Source: CAZQIC01 sp964593555 (GTDB lineage: Bacteria > Bacteroidota > Bacteroidia > JAFLBG01). Taken from it: 22,705 nt of DNA. This document shows positions 7,887-15,564 of this stretch, in pieces; the stretch's first letter is position 1; each line of letters opens with the position of its first letter. Position numbers and translations under genes: made by a program. The DNA is taken from the NCBI GenBank assembly GCA_964593555.1, contig CAZQIC010000074.1:1-22705 (forward strand). Reading direction: 5' to 3'. Below the pieces are notes generated by a model. It did no database searches. It had not been told where the DNA came from and worked only from the letters and a program-made list of their open reading frames with translations.

Positions 7887-8419
7887 TTCTGGGTTTCGAG
7901 TTCTGAGTTATTTTTCTCTAATATTCTTTTGATTCTAGGATGAAGCCACCAGATTCCAAGAGTTATTACGCCAAATTGAAAAAATGTCTTTATATATTCC
8001 TTTGTTGGTATGTTACCTTTTTGCTCAATCGTAACAATGCGATTTGATAAGAAGATTATACAATAAAATAAGGATAATGTTGTCAAAATGTGTAATGGGA
8101 TCATTACCATGTCTTTCCATTCAGTTTTTTCGTCAAAAGCATTTTTAGTGATTTGATAGTCATTAAAAAATAAAATGCAGGTTAGCGACAAATAAGTAAA
8201 GACAATAATAATAGAAGTCAGAAAACACCAATAAGCTAATTTAAAATTGTTTGTTGGAATAGAATTTAATTCATATCCTAAAATGAAAAACCAAAATGTT
8301 AGTCCAAATAGCCAAATGGACGTCAAAAAGGATTCAATAGGACTGTCAATGAAAAATACAAATGGAAGTAGCAGATAGGTGAATAATTTCCAAGTATCTA
8401 AAGTTAGGATTTTCTTCAT
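7883..8419 (-). CDS. Small multi-pass membrane protein of unknown function
   Basis: Protein of 178 residues rich in Phe, Ile, Leu and Trp, with four to five hydrophobic segments (about 11-28, 31-48, 62-85, 107-126 and 146-160). No motif is recognised. The gene is flanked by inverted, degenerate heptad repeats: its last codons lie inside the left copy, and the right copy sits between its start and the end of the deoxyhypusine-synthase-like gene. It appears wedged between two genes whose stops face each other, suggesting a small inserted cassette. The start ATG at 8417-8419 opens MKKILTLD; the codon choice is AT-rich, as in the neighbours. Confidence 0.7.
   Translation of the reverse strand: MKKILTLDTWKLFTYLLLPFVFFIDSPIESFLTSIWLFGLTFWFFILGYELNSIPTNNFKLAYWCFLTSIIIVFTYLSLTCILFFNDYQITKNAFDEKTEWKDMVMIPLHILTTLSLFYCIIFLSNRIVTIEQKGNIPTKEYIKTFFQFGVITLGIWWLHPRIKRILEKNNSELETQN
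7884..7911 (+). repeat. Degenerate heptad repeat, left copy (4 units)
   Basis: Four consecutive 7-base units of pattern RRGTTYN: TAGTTCT, GGGTTTC, GAGTTCT, GAGTTAT. The first three bases are the metZ stop codon. The first 26 bases match the right copy (8485-8510, opposite strand) at 21 of 26 positions, with the core TTTCGAGTT identical. It also encodes the C-terminus of the small membrane protein on the other strand. Confidence 0.65.
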
Positions 8420-8468
8420 GTGTCTCAGGTGCTTCCAGATAACGCAACAAAAAATGTAATAAATATTA

Positions 8469-8510
8469 GAAGCCCTAAACCCTGAACTCCAAACTCGAAA
8501 CTTTGAACTA
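8469..8510 (-). repeat. Degenerate heptad repeat, right copy (6 units)
   Basis: Read on the minus strand from 8510 there are six 7-base units: TAGTTCA, AAGTTTC, GAGTTTG, GAGTTCA, GGGTTTA, GGGCTTC. This is the same RRGTTYN period as at 7884-7911 but inverted, so the pair brackets 7884-8510 like terminal inverted repeats. It begins 5 bases beyond the stop of the deoxyhypusine-synthase-like gene. Confidence 0.65.
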
Positions 8511-8515
8511 AGAAA

Positions 8516-9490
8516 CTACCATCCAAGTATCCAAGCGAAAATCAACGGCGCAACAATCGTAGCATCCGACTCTACAATGAAACGTGGAGTATCGGTGCTT
8601 AATTTTCCCCAGGTAATTTTTTCATTGGGAACTGCTCCTGAATAAGAACCATAACTTGTAGTAGAATCAGATATCTGGCAGAAGTAAGCCCAGAAAGGAA
8701 CATCGTGCCATTCTAAATCCTGGTACATCATAGGTACAACACAAATTGGAAAATCTCCTGCGATACCGCCGCCAATTTGAAAAAACCCAACGCCTTGTCC
8801 TGCTGAATTTTTGCGATACCAGTCGCTTAGCCATACCATGTAATCGATTCCCGATTTCATGGTGGTTGAATTAATTTCTCCTTTAATGCAATACGATGCA
8901 AAAATATTTCCCATAGTACTGTCTTCCCAACCCGGACAAACAATTGGAATATTTTTTTGTGCTGCAGCTAACATCCAGCTGTTCTTCGGGTCAATTTCAT
9001 AATGTTGTTCAAGCACACCTGATAGTAACATTTTGTACATGAACTCATGCGGAAAATATCTTTCACCTTTATCGTTCGCGTCTTTCCATAACTTATGAAT
9101 ATGTTTTTGTAATCTGCGGAAAGCTTCTTCCTCGGGAATACAAGTGTCGGTAACACGGTTAAATCCTTTTTCCAATAAAGCCCACTCATCTTGTGGGCTA
9201 AGGTCGCGGTAATTTGGAACTCGCTTGTAGTGTGAGTGTGCTACCAGGTTCATAATATCCTCTTCGAGATTTGCGCCCGTGCAGGAAATTATACTTACTT
9301 TATCGTTACGGATCATTTCAGCTAATGAAATACCTAACTCAGCTGTACTCATGGCACCTGCCAATGTGATCATCATTTTTCCGCCCTTGTCTAAATGCGT
9401 TTCGTATCCTTTGGCAGCATCAACCAAAGCAGCGGAGTTAAAATGTAAATAATGTTTTTCTACAAATTGTGATATTGGACCTTTAGACAT
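8516..9490 (-). CDS. Deoxyhypusine synthase-like protein
   Basis: Cytoplasmic NAD-dependent aminobutyl-transferase family protein of 324 residues. In eukaryotes and archaea this family modifies eIF5A using spermidine; bacteria have no eIF5A, and bacterial relatives are thought to act on small polyamines (for example homospermidine formation) or unknown acceptors. Seen here: LAGAMSTAELG (43-53), the NAD-site segment SCTGANLEED (69-78), IPIVCPGWEDSTMGN (181-195), IGGGIAGDF (239-247), and the active-site lysine context ITWGKL with Lys296 matching the catalytic Lys of human deoxyhypusine synthase (SWGKI). The protein therefore looks catalytically competent. ATG at 9488-9490, 20 bases after a -7 element. 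No polyamine gene is next to it, so the substrate cannot be deduced. Confidence 0.88.
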   Translation of the reverse strand: MSKGPISQFVEKHYLHFNSAALVDAAKGYETHLDKGGKMMITLAGAMSTAELGISLAEMIRNDKVSIISCTGANLEEDIMNLVAHSHYKRVPNYRDLSPQDEWALLEKGFNRVTDTCIPEEEAFRRLQKHIHKLWKDANDKGERYFPHEFMYKMLLSGVLEQHYEIDPKNSWMLAAAQKNIPIVCPGWEDSTMGNIFASYCIKGEINSTTMKSGIDYMVWLSDWYRKNSAGQGVGFFQIGGGIAGDFPICVVPMMYQDLEWHDVPFWAYFCQISDSTTSYGSYSGAVPNEKITWGKLSTDTPRFIVESDATIVAPLIFAWILGW

Positions 9491-9510
9491 ATTTTTTTGT
9501 TTTAACGACG

Positions 9511-9518
9511 CAAATATA
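9511..9518 (-). promoter_or_regulatory. -7 promoter element for deoxyhypusine synthase-like gene
   Basis: On the minus strand the sequence is TATATTTG, an exact TAnnTTTG match, 20 bases before the ATG. It directly follows the terminator of the upstream operon, so the gene has its own promoter. No clear -33 TTG is seen because the GC stem of the terminator occupies that place. Confidence 0.55.
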
Positions 9519-9520
9519 AA

Positions 9521-9548
9521 AATAAACCCCGTGTTACCGGGGTTTATT
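9521..9548 (-). terminator. Strong hairpin terminator after barrel-protein gene
   Basis: AATAAACCCCG (9521-9531) and CGGGGTTTATT (9538-9548) form a perfect 11-bp stem with the loop TGTTAC. In minus orientation the stem runs into a T-rich tract. It lies 23 bases after the stop of the barrel-like gene and would end the LVIVD-barrel operon. Confidence 0.85.
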
Positions 9549-9571
9549 AATACGCTAATTATTACAAAAAA

Positions 9572-10330
9572 TCAACTTAAAATAAATCCCATTTTGAAAC
9601 TAATTCTGTTCAATAATTCGGTTTGGACCCTGGTGGTTCCGTTCCAATCATAGATGTTGGTATATTCAAGCTTCTGGTATCTGTATCCTAATCCTAAAAG
9701 CATACTGTATCCATTTCTAAAATACCGTCTTGTCCCTATTGAAGCTGAAAATAACGCACCACCGGTATATTTACTTCCGTAATAGCCTCCATCCCATCCA
9801 AGATCACTTCCATTATTTGGGTTGAGCGGTGCGCTGTATCCGGCTTGCAGGGAAACGTATGGTGTCTTACGCTTTTTCAAGGGATAATAACTTACATCAG
9901 CAAATACAGGAATAACAGTTGTGTTGAACCATTCAATTCCCGAACCAATTCCTAAAGCCAACCCCGATTTAAACTGGTAGCCCTGAACATTTGTTAAACT
10001 CAAAGACGTTACCGTATAGTATTGGTTATTGCCTGTGAGCAGCGATGCATTTATCACAGATTGATACCCTTTCTCTTTGATGTCAAAATTTTTCTTTGAT
10101 GAAGGAGTGGGCTCTTTCTTTATCTCTGTTACATCTTCCATTTTATAAACAAAGATGTCTCTACTTGCGGATCTGATCTTGACAGACTCTCCCGGATTTT
10201 GTTCCAGGATCTCGCCATGTATCACAGATCCGTTTTTAAGGTATACAACATCTTCCTGTTCCTGCGCATTAATTTTTTGCGAAGAAAAAATGAATAGCAG
10301 CAATATGTAAGCAAAATGATTATGGGTCAT
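9572..10330 (-). CDS. Outer-membrane beta-barrel-like protein with N-terminal LSm-like strand domain
   Basis: Secreted or outer-membrane protein of 252 residues. A signal peptide (hydrophobic residues 7-18, cleavage probably after INAQ) is followed by a small domain at about 25-75 with the pattern VVYLKNGSVIHGEI...VKIRS...VYKMEDVTEIKKE, common in Bacteroidota proteins that sense or sit near the envelope. The rest (about 90-252) alternates polar and hydrophobic residues with many Gly, Tyr and Ser, as in eight-strand-type barrels, ending KMGFILS. Function is unknown. It starts 6 bases after the stop of the LVIVD lipoprotein gene, so the two are one operon and may form a surface complex. A terminator follows. 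Confidence 0.8.
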   Translation of the reverse strand: MTHNHFAYILLLFIFSSQKINAQEQEDVVYLKNGSVIHGEILEQNPGESVKIRSASRDIFVYKMEDVTEIKKEPTPSSKKNFDIKEKGYQSVINASLLTGNNQYYTVTSLSLTNVQGYQFKSGLALGIGSGIEWFNTTVIPVFADVSYYPLKKRKTPYVSLQAGYSAPLNPNNGSDLGWDGGYYGSKYTGGALFSASIGTRRYFRNGYSMLLGLGYRYQKLEYTNIYDWNGTTRVQTELLNRISFKMGFILS

Positions 10331-10336
10331 AATTTT

Positions 10337-11590
10337 TTATTTAGCGGATGTGCTGTAAACTGGAATTGTACTTAAATGTAATGGCTGCGCAGAGTTTGAA
10401 CGATCGAATTGCTCAAGACCCGTAGGCCCAACCACCATCATGTTATTGTCGTATAGAATAATATCATGCGTGTTATATCCTATTACATTAGTTAATTGAC
10501 TAAGAGCTGAAGGGTTATTGGCATTATATATTTTTAACCCAGAGGCGCCATCACAAACGTAAAGTGTTTGATTTTCTATTGCTAAGCCGCGTGGCTCCTG
10601 CATAGGATAAGATTGTTCTAACACTGGATTTACTGGGTCGCTGATATTAACTACATGTAATTCATTTTTAATATCTCCGCATGGTCCGCCCGATCTTAAA
10701 GTAACATATGCCTTGTTTCCTTCTACGATCACAGGATCACATCCGCGGCCATGATTGAATATTCCTTCGTAATTAGGATTTCCATCGTTTGTGATATCGT
10801 AAATTAACATTCCTGTTTGTGTCCCGATAAATAATTTATCATTAGTGGGGAAAATAGTTTCTGCATTTCCCATAAGATAAACTGCAGGGCTTTCAACTAA
10901 AGCAGTAGAGTTTGAAACATTATAAATTTTCATCGACCAGCTATCCGTTGCATATAAAAAATTATTTTTTAGTGCAAAACGTGATGTTGAACCTGCTTTT
11001 CCTTGGACAGGTACTTCATTTGTTTTCCATCCCATCATCGGTCCACCATAATATCCGTCACCTTCCACAGTTTTGGTTTCAACTTTCCATCCGATAACAA
11101 CTCCTTTTGATTGGTCATAACCATCGATCATAAATCTTTCATCATAAGGAGGAAGCGTAGGATAAAAAGCAAAGTTAGATCTGCTTATTTCATGAATGTT
11201 ATTCATATCGCTGATGTCCAATGCAACAAGGTCTGTATACGAATCAGCATACAGTGTATTACCATTTATAGCTATATCAACATTTCCGGGTAAACTTATA
11301 AACGTCACGTTTTGAGGTGAGGTCGGATTGGTATTGTCTATAACGTGCACACCTTTTAAATATTCGCTTACAAAAATATAATTACCACTGTGAAATATTT
11401 TCCCCGGTTCATTTAAATTTTTCGGGTTTTCTGTTTTAACAGAAGAGCGTAGATCTTCAAACGACATATATATAGGAACGTTTGCTGTGTAAGTATATTT
11501 CGACATTGTTTTGTCTTTACAAGCGAAAAGCAATACGGCAATTGTAAACAGACTGCCTGCTACGAATTTATTTCTGAGTGTTTTTTTCAT
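10337..11590 (-). CDS. LVIVD-repeat lipoprotein
   Basis: Protein of 417 residues with a lipoprotein signal peptide (MKKTLRNKF, hydrophobic run, lipobox LFAC with Cys24). The mature part carries LVIVD-type propeller repeats: short units such as GVHVIDNTNPTSPQNVTFISLPG, LVALDISDMNNIHEI, LHVVNISDPVNPVLEQSYP and LKIYNANNPSALSQL, each with a y-V-h-D-h-S-N/D-P-x-x-P core. These fold as a bladed beta-propeller and are usually surface or periplasmic. Ligand unknown. First gene of a two-gene operon with the barrel-like protein. A one-mismatch -7 element (TATACTTG, minus strand, 11679-11686) and a NarL-type dyad (11719-11734) lie upstream. Confidence 0.85.
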   Translation of the reverse strand: MKKTLRNKFVAGSLFTIAVLLFACKDKTMSKYTYTANVPIYMSFEDLRSSVKTENPKNLNEPGKIFHSGNYIFVSEYLKGVHVIDNTNPTSPQNVTFISLPGNVDIAINGNTLYADSYTDLVALDISDMNNIHEISRSNFAFYPTLPPYDERFMIDGYDQSKGVVIGWKVETKTVEGDGYYGGPMMGWKTNEVPVQGKAGSTSRFALKNNFLYATDSWSMKIYNVSNSTALVESPAVYLMGNAETIFPTNDKLFIGTQTGMLIYDITNDGNPNYEGIFNHGRGCDPVIVEGNKAYVTLRSGGPCGDIKNELHVVNISDPVNPVLEQSYPMQEPRGLAIENQTLYVCDGASGLKIYNANNPSALSQLTNVIGYNTHDIILYDNNMMVVGPTGLEQFDRSNSAQPLHLSTIPVYSTSAK

Positions 11591-11718
11591 GGTCTTGAAT
11601 TTTTATTCTTTATTGAACGCGGTTTGAGTAATAATGTTTTGTTTTTATTAAAGACGGTAATTTTTTAAATGGTTGCCCCAAGTATAGCTAAACAATAAAA
11701 TTTAAGAGTAGAGTACAA

Positions 11719-11734
11719 TACCCAGAAATGGGTA
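11719..11734. promoter_or_regulatory. Perfect TACCCA-GAAA-TGGGTA dyad
   Basis: TACCCA and TGGGTA are perfect inverted arms around GAAA. Read as 7-2-7, the two heptamers TACCCAG and TACCCAT resemble the NarL/FixJ-class heptamer TACYYMT in its usual inverted spacing. It lies 33 bases upstream of the candidate minus-strand -7 element at 11679-11686 that would drive the LVIVD operon, a good place for an activator. It is also 30 bases past the stop of the phosphodiesterase fusion gene, so a weak terminator stem is the alternative. Confidence 0.4.
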
Positions 11735-11764
11735 AAGAAGAAAAATAACGCGTGAATTATTGGA

Positions 11765-14323
11765 TTACAATACTTTTTGGGATTTGTTGCGATGCAATTC
11801 TTTATCTACTGCGGATGTCATCGCGGTTATATCCAGGTCAAGAGAAAGAAATGAGGAAATATTTTCAGCCTCTTCGATCGGATTATTTATTACATCATGA
11901 TGATTAATATGAATGACAGAAAGCTCTGGCATACTTTTTATCCAGGTATTCGCTTTTTCCAATTGTTTTTTGAATGCTTCTGAAAGCATGAGAGGAAAAG
12001 TATTATTCTTTACATCTTTTTCTTTTCCTAACATGATCTGCTGCGAACGCAAGACTTCGTTCATATCACGATGCATGAAAATAATTTTGTAATGAAAATT
12101 GGTTGGCAAAAATTGCAGTAAGGGCGCAACTATTTTTACACATTTTCCTTCAGCCTCGTTGAGCCATTTATTATCAATATGCAATCGTTTTACCTTTTCA
12201 TATTCATAGTATCCCTTGGGATTATTTATATCATTTTCCCTCACGCCGTCAGTTAAAATTTCTACTCCTCCAAAGTTTAGCATTTGCATCATCATGGAGG
12301 TGCCAGAGCGGGGGAGGCCGGTTACTATTGTTATAGTTCCTTTGATATTTTCCTTTATAAATTTTTTGTGAATAGCTGCTTTATCCGGATTGTTTAGGTG
12401 CTCCTCATAAATTTTTGCAAGCCATTGATGCGCTTTTTTAATACCCGGTGAAAATTTTATTGTTACCTCAAAAGCCTGCGCTGCTTGTTCGTAAGCATCT
12501 GCTTTAGCCAGCGCTTCTCCAAGCGTATAATGTGCAGGTGGAAAGTTGTACAGAAGGCCCGTTGCATTCAATGCTTCTTCTATGGCTTCTTCATATTTAT
12601 CCTGTTTTAAAAAACAGATGGCTAATCCATAATGGGCCTGTGCATTATCTTGATCAATTAGAAGCGCACTATTAAATGCTCTTTCAGCATCTTTCCAGTT
12701 ATGCATTTGTAAAAAAACACTCCCTAATTGTAAATGTAAATTGGGAAGATGAGAAACACTTTGCTCTGCTTTATGCAGAAACTCAAGCGCCTTTCTGGGA
12801 CGATTTTCTCCCAGTAACAATGTTCCTTCAAGAAGGTCAAGTTGTGGAAGTTCTTTATTTGCAGTTCTTAATATGTCTATTGTTTTTCTGCAATCTTCGA
12901 CACGATTTAATAATTGATAACAAGTAGCTAATCGTAATCCATACCGCGTTTTATCTTTATCTTTTTCAAAGAGATCCTCTAAAATAGAAAGTGCCTCATT
13001 GTATTTCCTTGAATGCATGAATACTCTCGCAAGATAAAATCTAGATTCACTGATGACTGATTTTTGAAGTTGTTGTGTATTATCGGAAGGGGCTTCTATA
13101 TAACCAAGTTCAATAAGCTGATCCAATCCTGCTTGCGTTTCAAAAGTATTTTCCCTCATAGATTCGGGATGCATTCCACTTTCACCCGGAACATTTTCCC
13201 AGCTTGGTATTATTTCTGGTGAAATTTCTTTGTCGAAAGCACTGACAAGTGCTTTTCCATCCATGTCATTTCCAACTGGAAGTCCGAATATAGTGAGTAT
13301 GGTAGGGGTGATATCTAATAACGATGCCCCGTAAATGTGTTCATCTTTTTTAATGTGGGTGCCGTTCATACAAATAATTCCATATGGGCTGTGTTCTAAT
13401 GCAGGTGCAGCAGGATAGCTAGGAAGTTTTTGAGGACGCATATGATCAGAGTAAAAACCATGATCGGATAATAAAATAATTGTTGTGTCATCTCCCGCTA
13501 ATTGCATTAGCCGCTCTAGCATCATGTCATGAAAGCGGTATGCTCCATTTATAACATCCTTATACTTTTCAAATTCTGCATCGGGTATTCCATTTTGCTG
13601 CGGAGGATGGAATTTCATAAATGAATGGCAAAAGTGATCAACAGCATCAAAATAAACTGCCATAAAATCCCAATCATTATTTTCCATGATCCAAGTAGCT
13701 GCAGCGTGGTAGCTTGAACATTCTGAAAGTATCCTGGAAATAACCTGTATCCCTTTGTCTTGTGTCTGATCTATGGTGGCTGCAAGCGGCAGAAAGGGTA
13801 ATATATGTGCGTGTGTAATTTCCTCTGGATGAATTCTTAATTGAGATAGTGTTTCTGAAAATGTTTCAGGATATATTGTGCCTTTTGGTAATGGCCACTC
13901 GGAATTTATTGGTCCTTTCGCAGCGGCAAATTCATTCGAAACACATATTCCGTTTATAGGTTCTGCGGGATGGCTGGGCCACCAGCCAACGGTATGTGTT
14001 TTAAATCCTTTCTGTGTTAAAATATTCCATATGGCTTTTACTTTTCTTGAAGTAACGCTTACTGGTCTTATACCTGCTGAATTGGGTTCTGGTTCTACAA
14101 AGCCAAGGATGCCATGTTTGTCGGCAGTCATGCCGGTTGCTATTGAAGTCCAGAGCATGGGTGACATAGGAGGGTCAAGTGTTGCAAGGTTTCCCATAAC
14201 TCCACCGTTGATCAGCTTTTCAAGAGCAGGCATTTGGCCTTTATCTAGAAGAGGATGAATGACTTTCCAATCAGCAGCATCCCAGCCAATTAATAAAACT
14301 TTTTTTGCAAGACGTTCACTCAT
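11765..14323 (-). CDS. Alkaline-phosphatase-superfamily phosphodiesterase / TPR / sulfotransferase fusion
   Basis: A three-part protein of 852 residues without signal peptide. Residues 8-365 are a type I phosphodiesterase (AlkP superfamily) domain: metal ligands Asp15 (IGWDAADW), nucleophile candidate Thr59 (MLWTSIATG), Asp226 and His230 (YFDAVDHF), Asp287-His288 (LSDHGF) and His311 are all present. Residues about 425-655 hold six or so TPR units (for example the A-x-x-x-Y/F-x-x-A-L pattern near 441-449, 545-553 and 576-585). Residues 663-850 are a sulfotransferase domain with the PAPS-binding P-loop TGLPRSGTS (668-676) and the second PAPS motif HRDMNEVLRS (Arg752, Ser760). It would act in the cytoplasm unless exported unconventionally; the joint activity (hydrolysing a phospho- or sulfo-ester and transferring sulfate) is unproven. 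Its ATG overlaps the stop of the upstream 59-codon gene. Confidence 0.88.
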   Translation of the reverse strand: MSERLAKKVLLIGWDAADWKVIHPLLDKGQMPALEKLINGGVMGNLATLDPPMSPMLWTSIATGMTADKHGILGFVEPEPNSAGIRPVSVTSRKVKAIWNILTQKGFKTHTVGWWPSHPAEPINGICVSNEFAAAKGPINSEWPLPKGTIYPETFSETLSQLRIHPEEITHAHILPFLPLAATIDQTQDKGIQVISRILSECSSYHAAATWIMENNDWDFMAVYFDAVDHFCHSFMKFHPPQQNGIPDAEFEKYKDVINGAYRFHDMMLERLMQLAGDDTTIILLSDHGFYSDHMRPQKLPSYPAAPALEHSPYGIICMNGTHIKKDEHIYGASLLDITPTILTIFGLPVGNDMDGKALVSAFDKEISPEIIPSWENVPGESGMHPESMRENTFETQAGLDQLIELGYIEAPSDNTQQLQKSVISESRFYLARVFMHSRKYNEALSILEDLFEKDKDKTRYGLRLATCYQLLNRVEDCRKTIDILRTANKELPQLDLLEGTLLLGENRPRKALEFLHKAEQSVSHLPNLHLQLGSVFLQMHNWKDAERAFNSALLIDQDNAQAHYGLAICFLKQDKYEEAIEEALNATGLLYNFPPAHYTLGEALAKADAYEQAAQAFEVTIKFSPGIKKAHQWLAKIYEEHLNNPDKAAIHKKFIKENIKGTITIVTGLPRSGTSMMMQMLNFGGVEILTDGVRENDINNPKGYYEYEKVKRLHIDNKWLNEAEGKCVKIVAPLLQFLPTNFHYKIIFMHRDMNEVLRSQQIMLGKEKDVKNNTFPLMLSEAFKKQLEKANTWIKSMPELSVIHINHHDVINNPIEEAENISSFLSLDLDITAMTSAVDKELHRNKSQKVL

Positions 14324-14499
14324 TTTTTTTCAAAGCGCCCGGAGGTCGTTCCCTTATTTGTTTCTAGTTTCTTTTTTTTCCATGCGATGATTCCAACCGC
14401 ACCAAGTGCAAGTAAGCCCAATGAACCTTCGACAGGGATATCAAAAGGGACTTCTTGTTTTTTAAAATCTCTTACGTATTGATTTTTTTTATTCTCCAT
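14320..14499 (-). CDS. 59-residue protein with CTERM-like sorting/anchor segment
   Basis: Short gene found by reading the gap: ATG at 14497-14499, TGA at 14320-14322, 59 codons. The peptide has a charged head (MENKKNQYVRDFKKQEVPF), then DIPVEGSLGLLALGAVGII (residues 20-38) and AWKKKK, and a polar tail ending GRFEKK. The P-V-E-G motif, a short hydrophobic helix and a Lys cluster follow the plan of PEP-CTERM/PID-CTERM signals handled by exosortases, here without an N-terminal signal peptide. Its TGA overlaps the start of the phosphodiesterase-TPR-sulfotransferase gene (ATGA), so the two are translationally coupled. A terminator ends 12 bases upstream. A plain tail-anchored membrane peptide is the alternative reading. 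Confidence 0.65.
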   Translation of the reverse strand: MENKKNQYVRDFKKQEVPFDIPVEGSLGLLALGAVGIIAWKKKKLETNKGTTSGRFEKK

Positions 14500-14510
14500 T
14501 TGCTACAAAA

Positions 14511-14538
14511 GAAAAACCCCTTGTAAAAGGGGTTTTTC
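14511..14538 (-). terminator. Hairpin terminator after T9SS cargo gene
   Basis: GAAAAACCCCTT (14511-14522) and AAGGGGTTTTTC (14527-14538) make a perfect 12-bp stem with a GTAA loop, followed on the minus strand by a T-rich stretch (TTTTG after the stem). It lies 17 bases after the stop of the type A cargo gene and 12 bases before the 59-codon gene, so the latter needs its own promoter or read-through. Confidence 0.85.
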
Positions 14539-14555
14539 AAGAGATGTTGATTTAA

Positions 14556-15365
14556 TTATTTAATTAAAAATTTTTTAGTAACAGTACTTCCGTTAGCTGT
14601 AATATTGGCAAGATATATACCTGTAGTGCAATCGTCCATACCAATAACAACTTCATTATTTTGAATGGATGATGATTTTAATTCTTCTCCCAATAAGTTA
14701 AATACTTTAACAGTGCCTATAAGCGCTTCATTGTTTTTAATATCCAGGTGAAGTGTTTTATTTCCAGTACGAATAGTAATTGTATTAAAGAGGAGATTTT
14801 GATTTGAAAATCCTGCTATTTGTTGTCCGGCATTAATGCTTGTGGCTGTAGAATCATATGCATAATCTTTTATAGTAAATGATGCAGAGCTAGCGGATCC
14901 TGAAACATCCAAACGGGCCCAGCCAAAACGGTCCTGTCCGGCAATTACAATTTTTAGGGGTAAATATTTGTTTGTAACGTTTCCCCAGTTTCCGTACACA
15001 CCTGTAGTGCCCCAAGATGCCAATGTTGCAGAGCTGCTCCATGATGTTATTGCTGTATTATTTATTGGAGCGTTTGCATTTAATGCCAGGCAGGATGAAC
15101 TGCCGCCAATTCTTCCTGTAGTTACTGCATTAGCGGCAACTCGGGCACCACCAGACGATTGAGCAGTTCCTATTAGAAAATCTGTTAAAGCATCATTATT
15201 AAGATTCAGTTGATAAATGGAGGTTGCTGCGCTGGTGCCAGTATAATCCGGTGTAATATCGGTATAAACAATTTGAGCATTTGCTGCATTCCCAATAGCT
15301 ACAACTGAACAAGCAAGTGCAGAATATGCTTTAAGTTTTTTGTTTTGAAGTAAGGTTGATTTCAT
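14556..15365 (-). CDS. Secreted protein with T9SS type A sorting domain
   Basis: Protein of 269 residues. The signal peptide has a longish basic head (MKSTLLQNKKLKAYS), a hydrophobic run (ALACSVVAIG) and a cleavage site near NAANAQ. The mature N-terminus IVYTDITPDYTG with the following LNLNNDALTDFLI belongs to a recurrent Bacteroidota family of secreted proteins in which this opening is well kept; the middle is low-complexity, rich in Ser, Ala, Thr and Asn, with GWARLDVSG in the centre. The last ~75 residues (NLLFNTITI through VTKKFLIK, with VKVFNLLGEEL and TGIYLANI) are a type A sorting domain for export by the type IX system. Role unknown. It ends in a strong terminator. A 7-bp dyad lies at 15418-15439 upstream. 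Confidence 0.85.
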   Translation of the reverse strand: MKSTLLQNKKLKAYSALACSVVAIGNAANAQIVYTDITPDYTGTSAATSIYQLNLNNDALTDFLIGTAQSSGGARVAANAVTTGRIGGSSSCLALNANAPINNTAITSWSSSATLASWGTTGVYGNWGNVTNKYLPLKIVIAGQDRFGWARLDVSGSASSASFTIKDYAYDSTATSINAGQQIAGFSNQNLLFNTITIRTGNKTLHLDIKNNEALIGTVKVFNLLGEELKSSSIQNNEVVIGMDDCTTGIYLANITANGSTVTKKFLIK

Positions 15366-15417
15366 GTGAATGAGATTTAAGGTTCGCTAATTTAATTAAA
15401 AATTATTAGACTCATCT

Positions 15418-15439
15418 TTAAGACGATGTCTTGTCTTAA
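15418..15439. promoter_or_regulatory. TTAAGAC/GTCTTAA dyad upstream of T9SS cargo gene
   Basis: TTAAGAC (15418-15424) and GTCTTAA (15433-15439) are perfect 7-bp inverted arms with an 8-base spacer; the spacer contains a further GTCTT. It sits about 55-75 bases upstream of the cargo gene start on the minus strand, a typical operator position. No promoter consensus was recognised beside it, so the role is a guess. Confidence 0.3.
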
Positions 15440-15564
15440 TAGTTACAACATATTAAATATTTTTATTTGAAGTAGTAAAACGTATAAGCAATTCTAAAAA
15501 CATTGATTTGGTACGAAAGGGTATAATTAAACTTGTCAATTCCCATCAGCAAGGTTTTAAAAAT

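Noticed and set aside
7884..8510. Insertion sequence or integron cassette with recombinase
   Set aside because: The flanked gene encodes a membrane protein without any recombinase motif and no target duplication is visible; only a repeat-flanked block can be claimed.
13878..14258. 126-codon plus-strand frame inside the phosphodiesterase gene
   Set aside because: Antisense to conserved active-site segments; no feature of a real protein.
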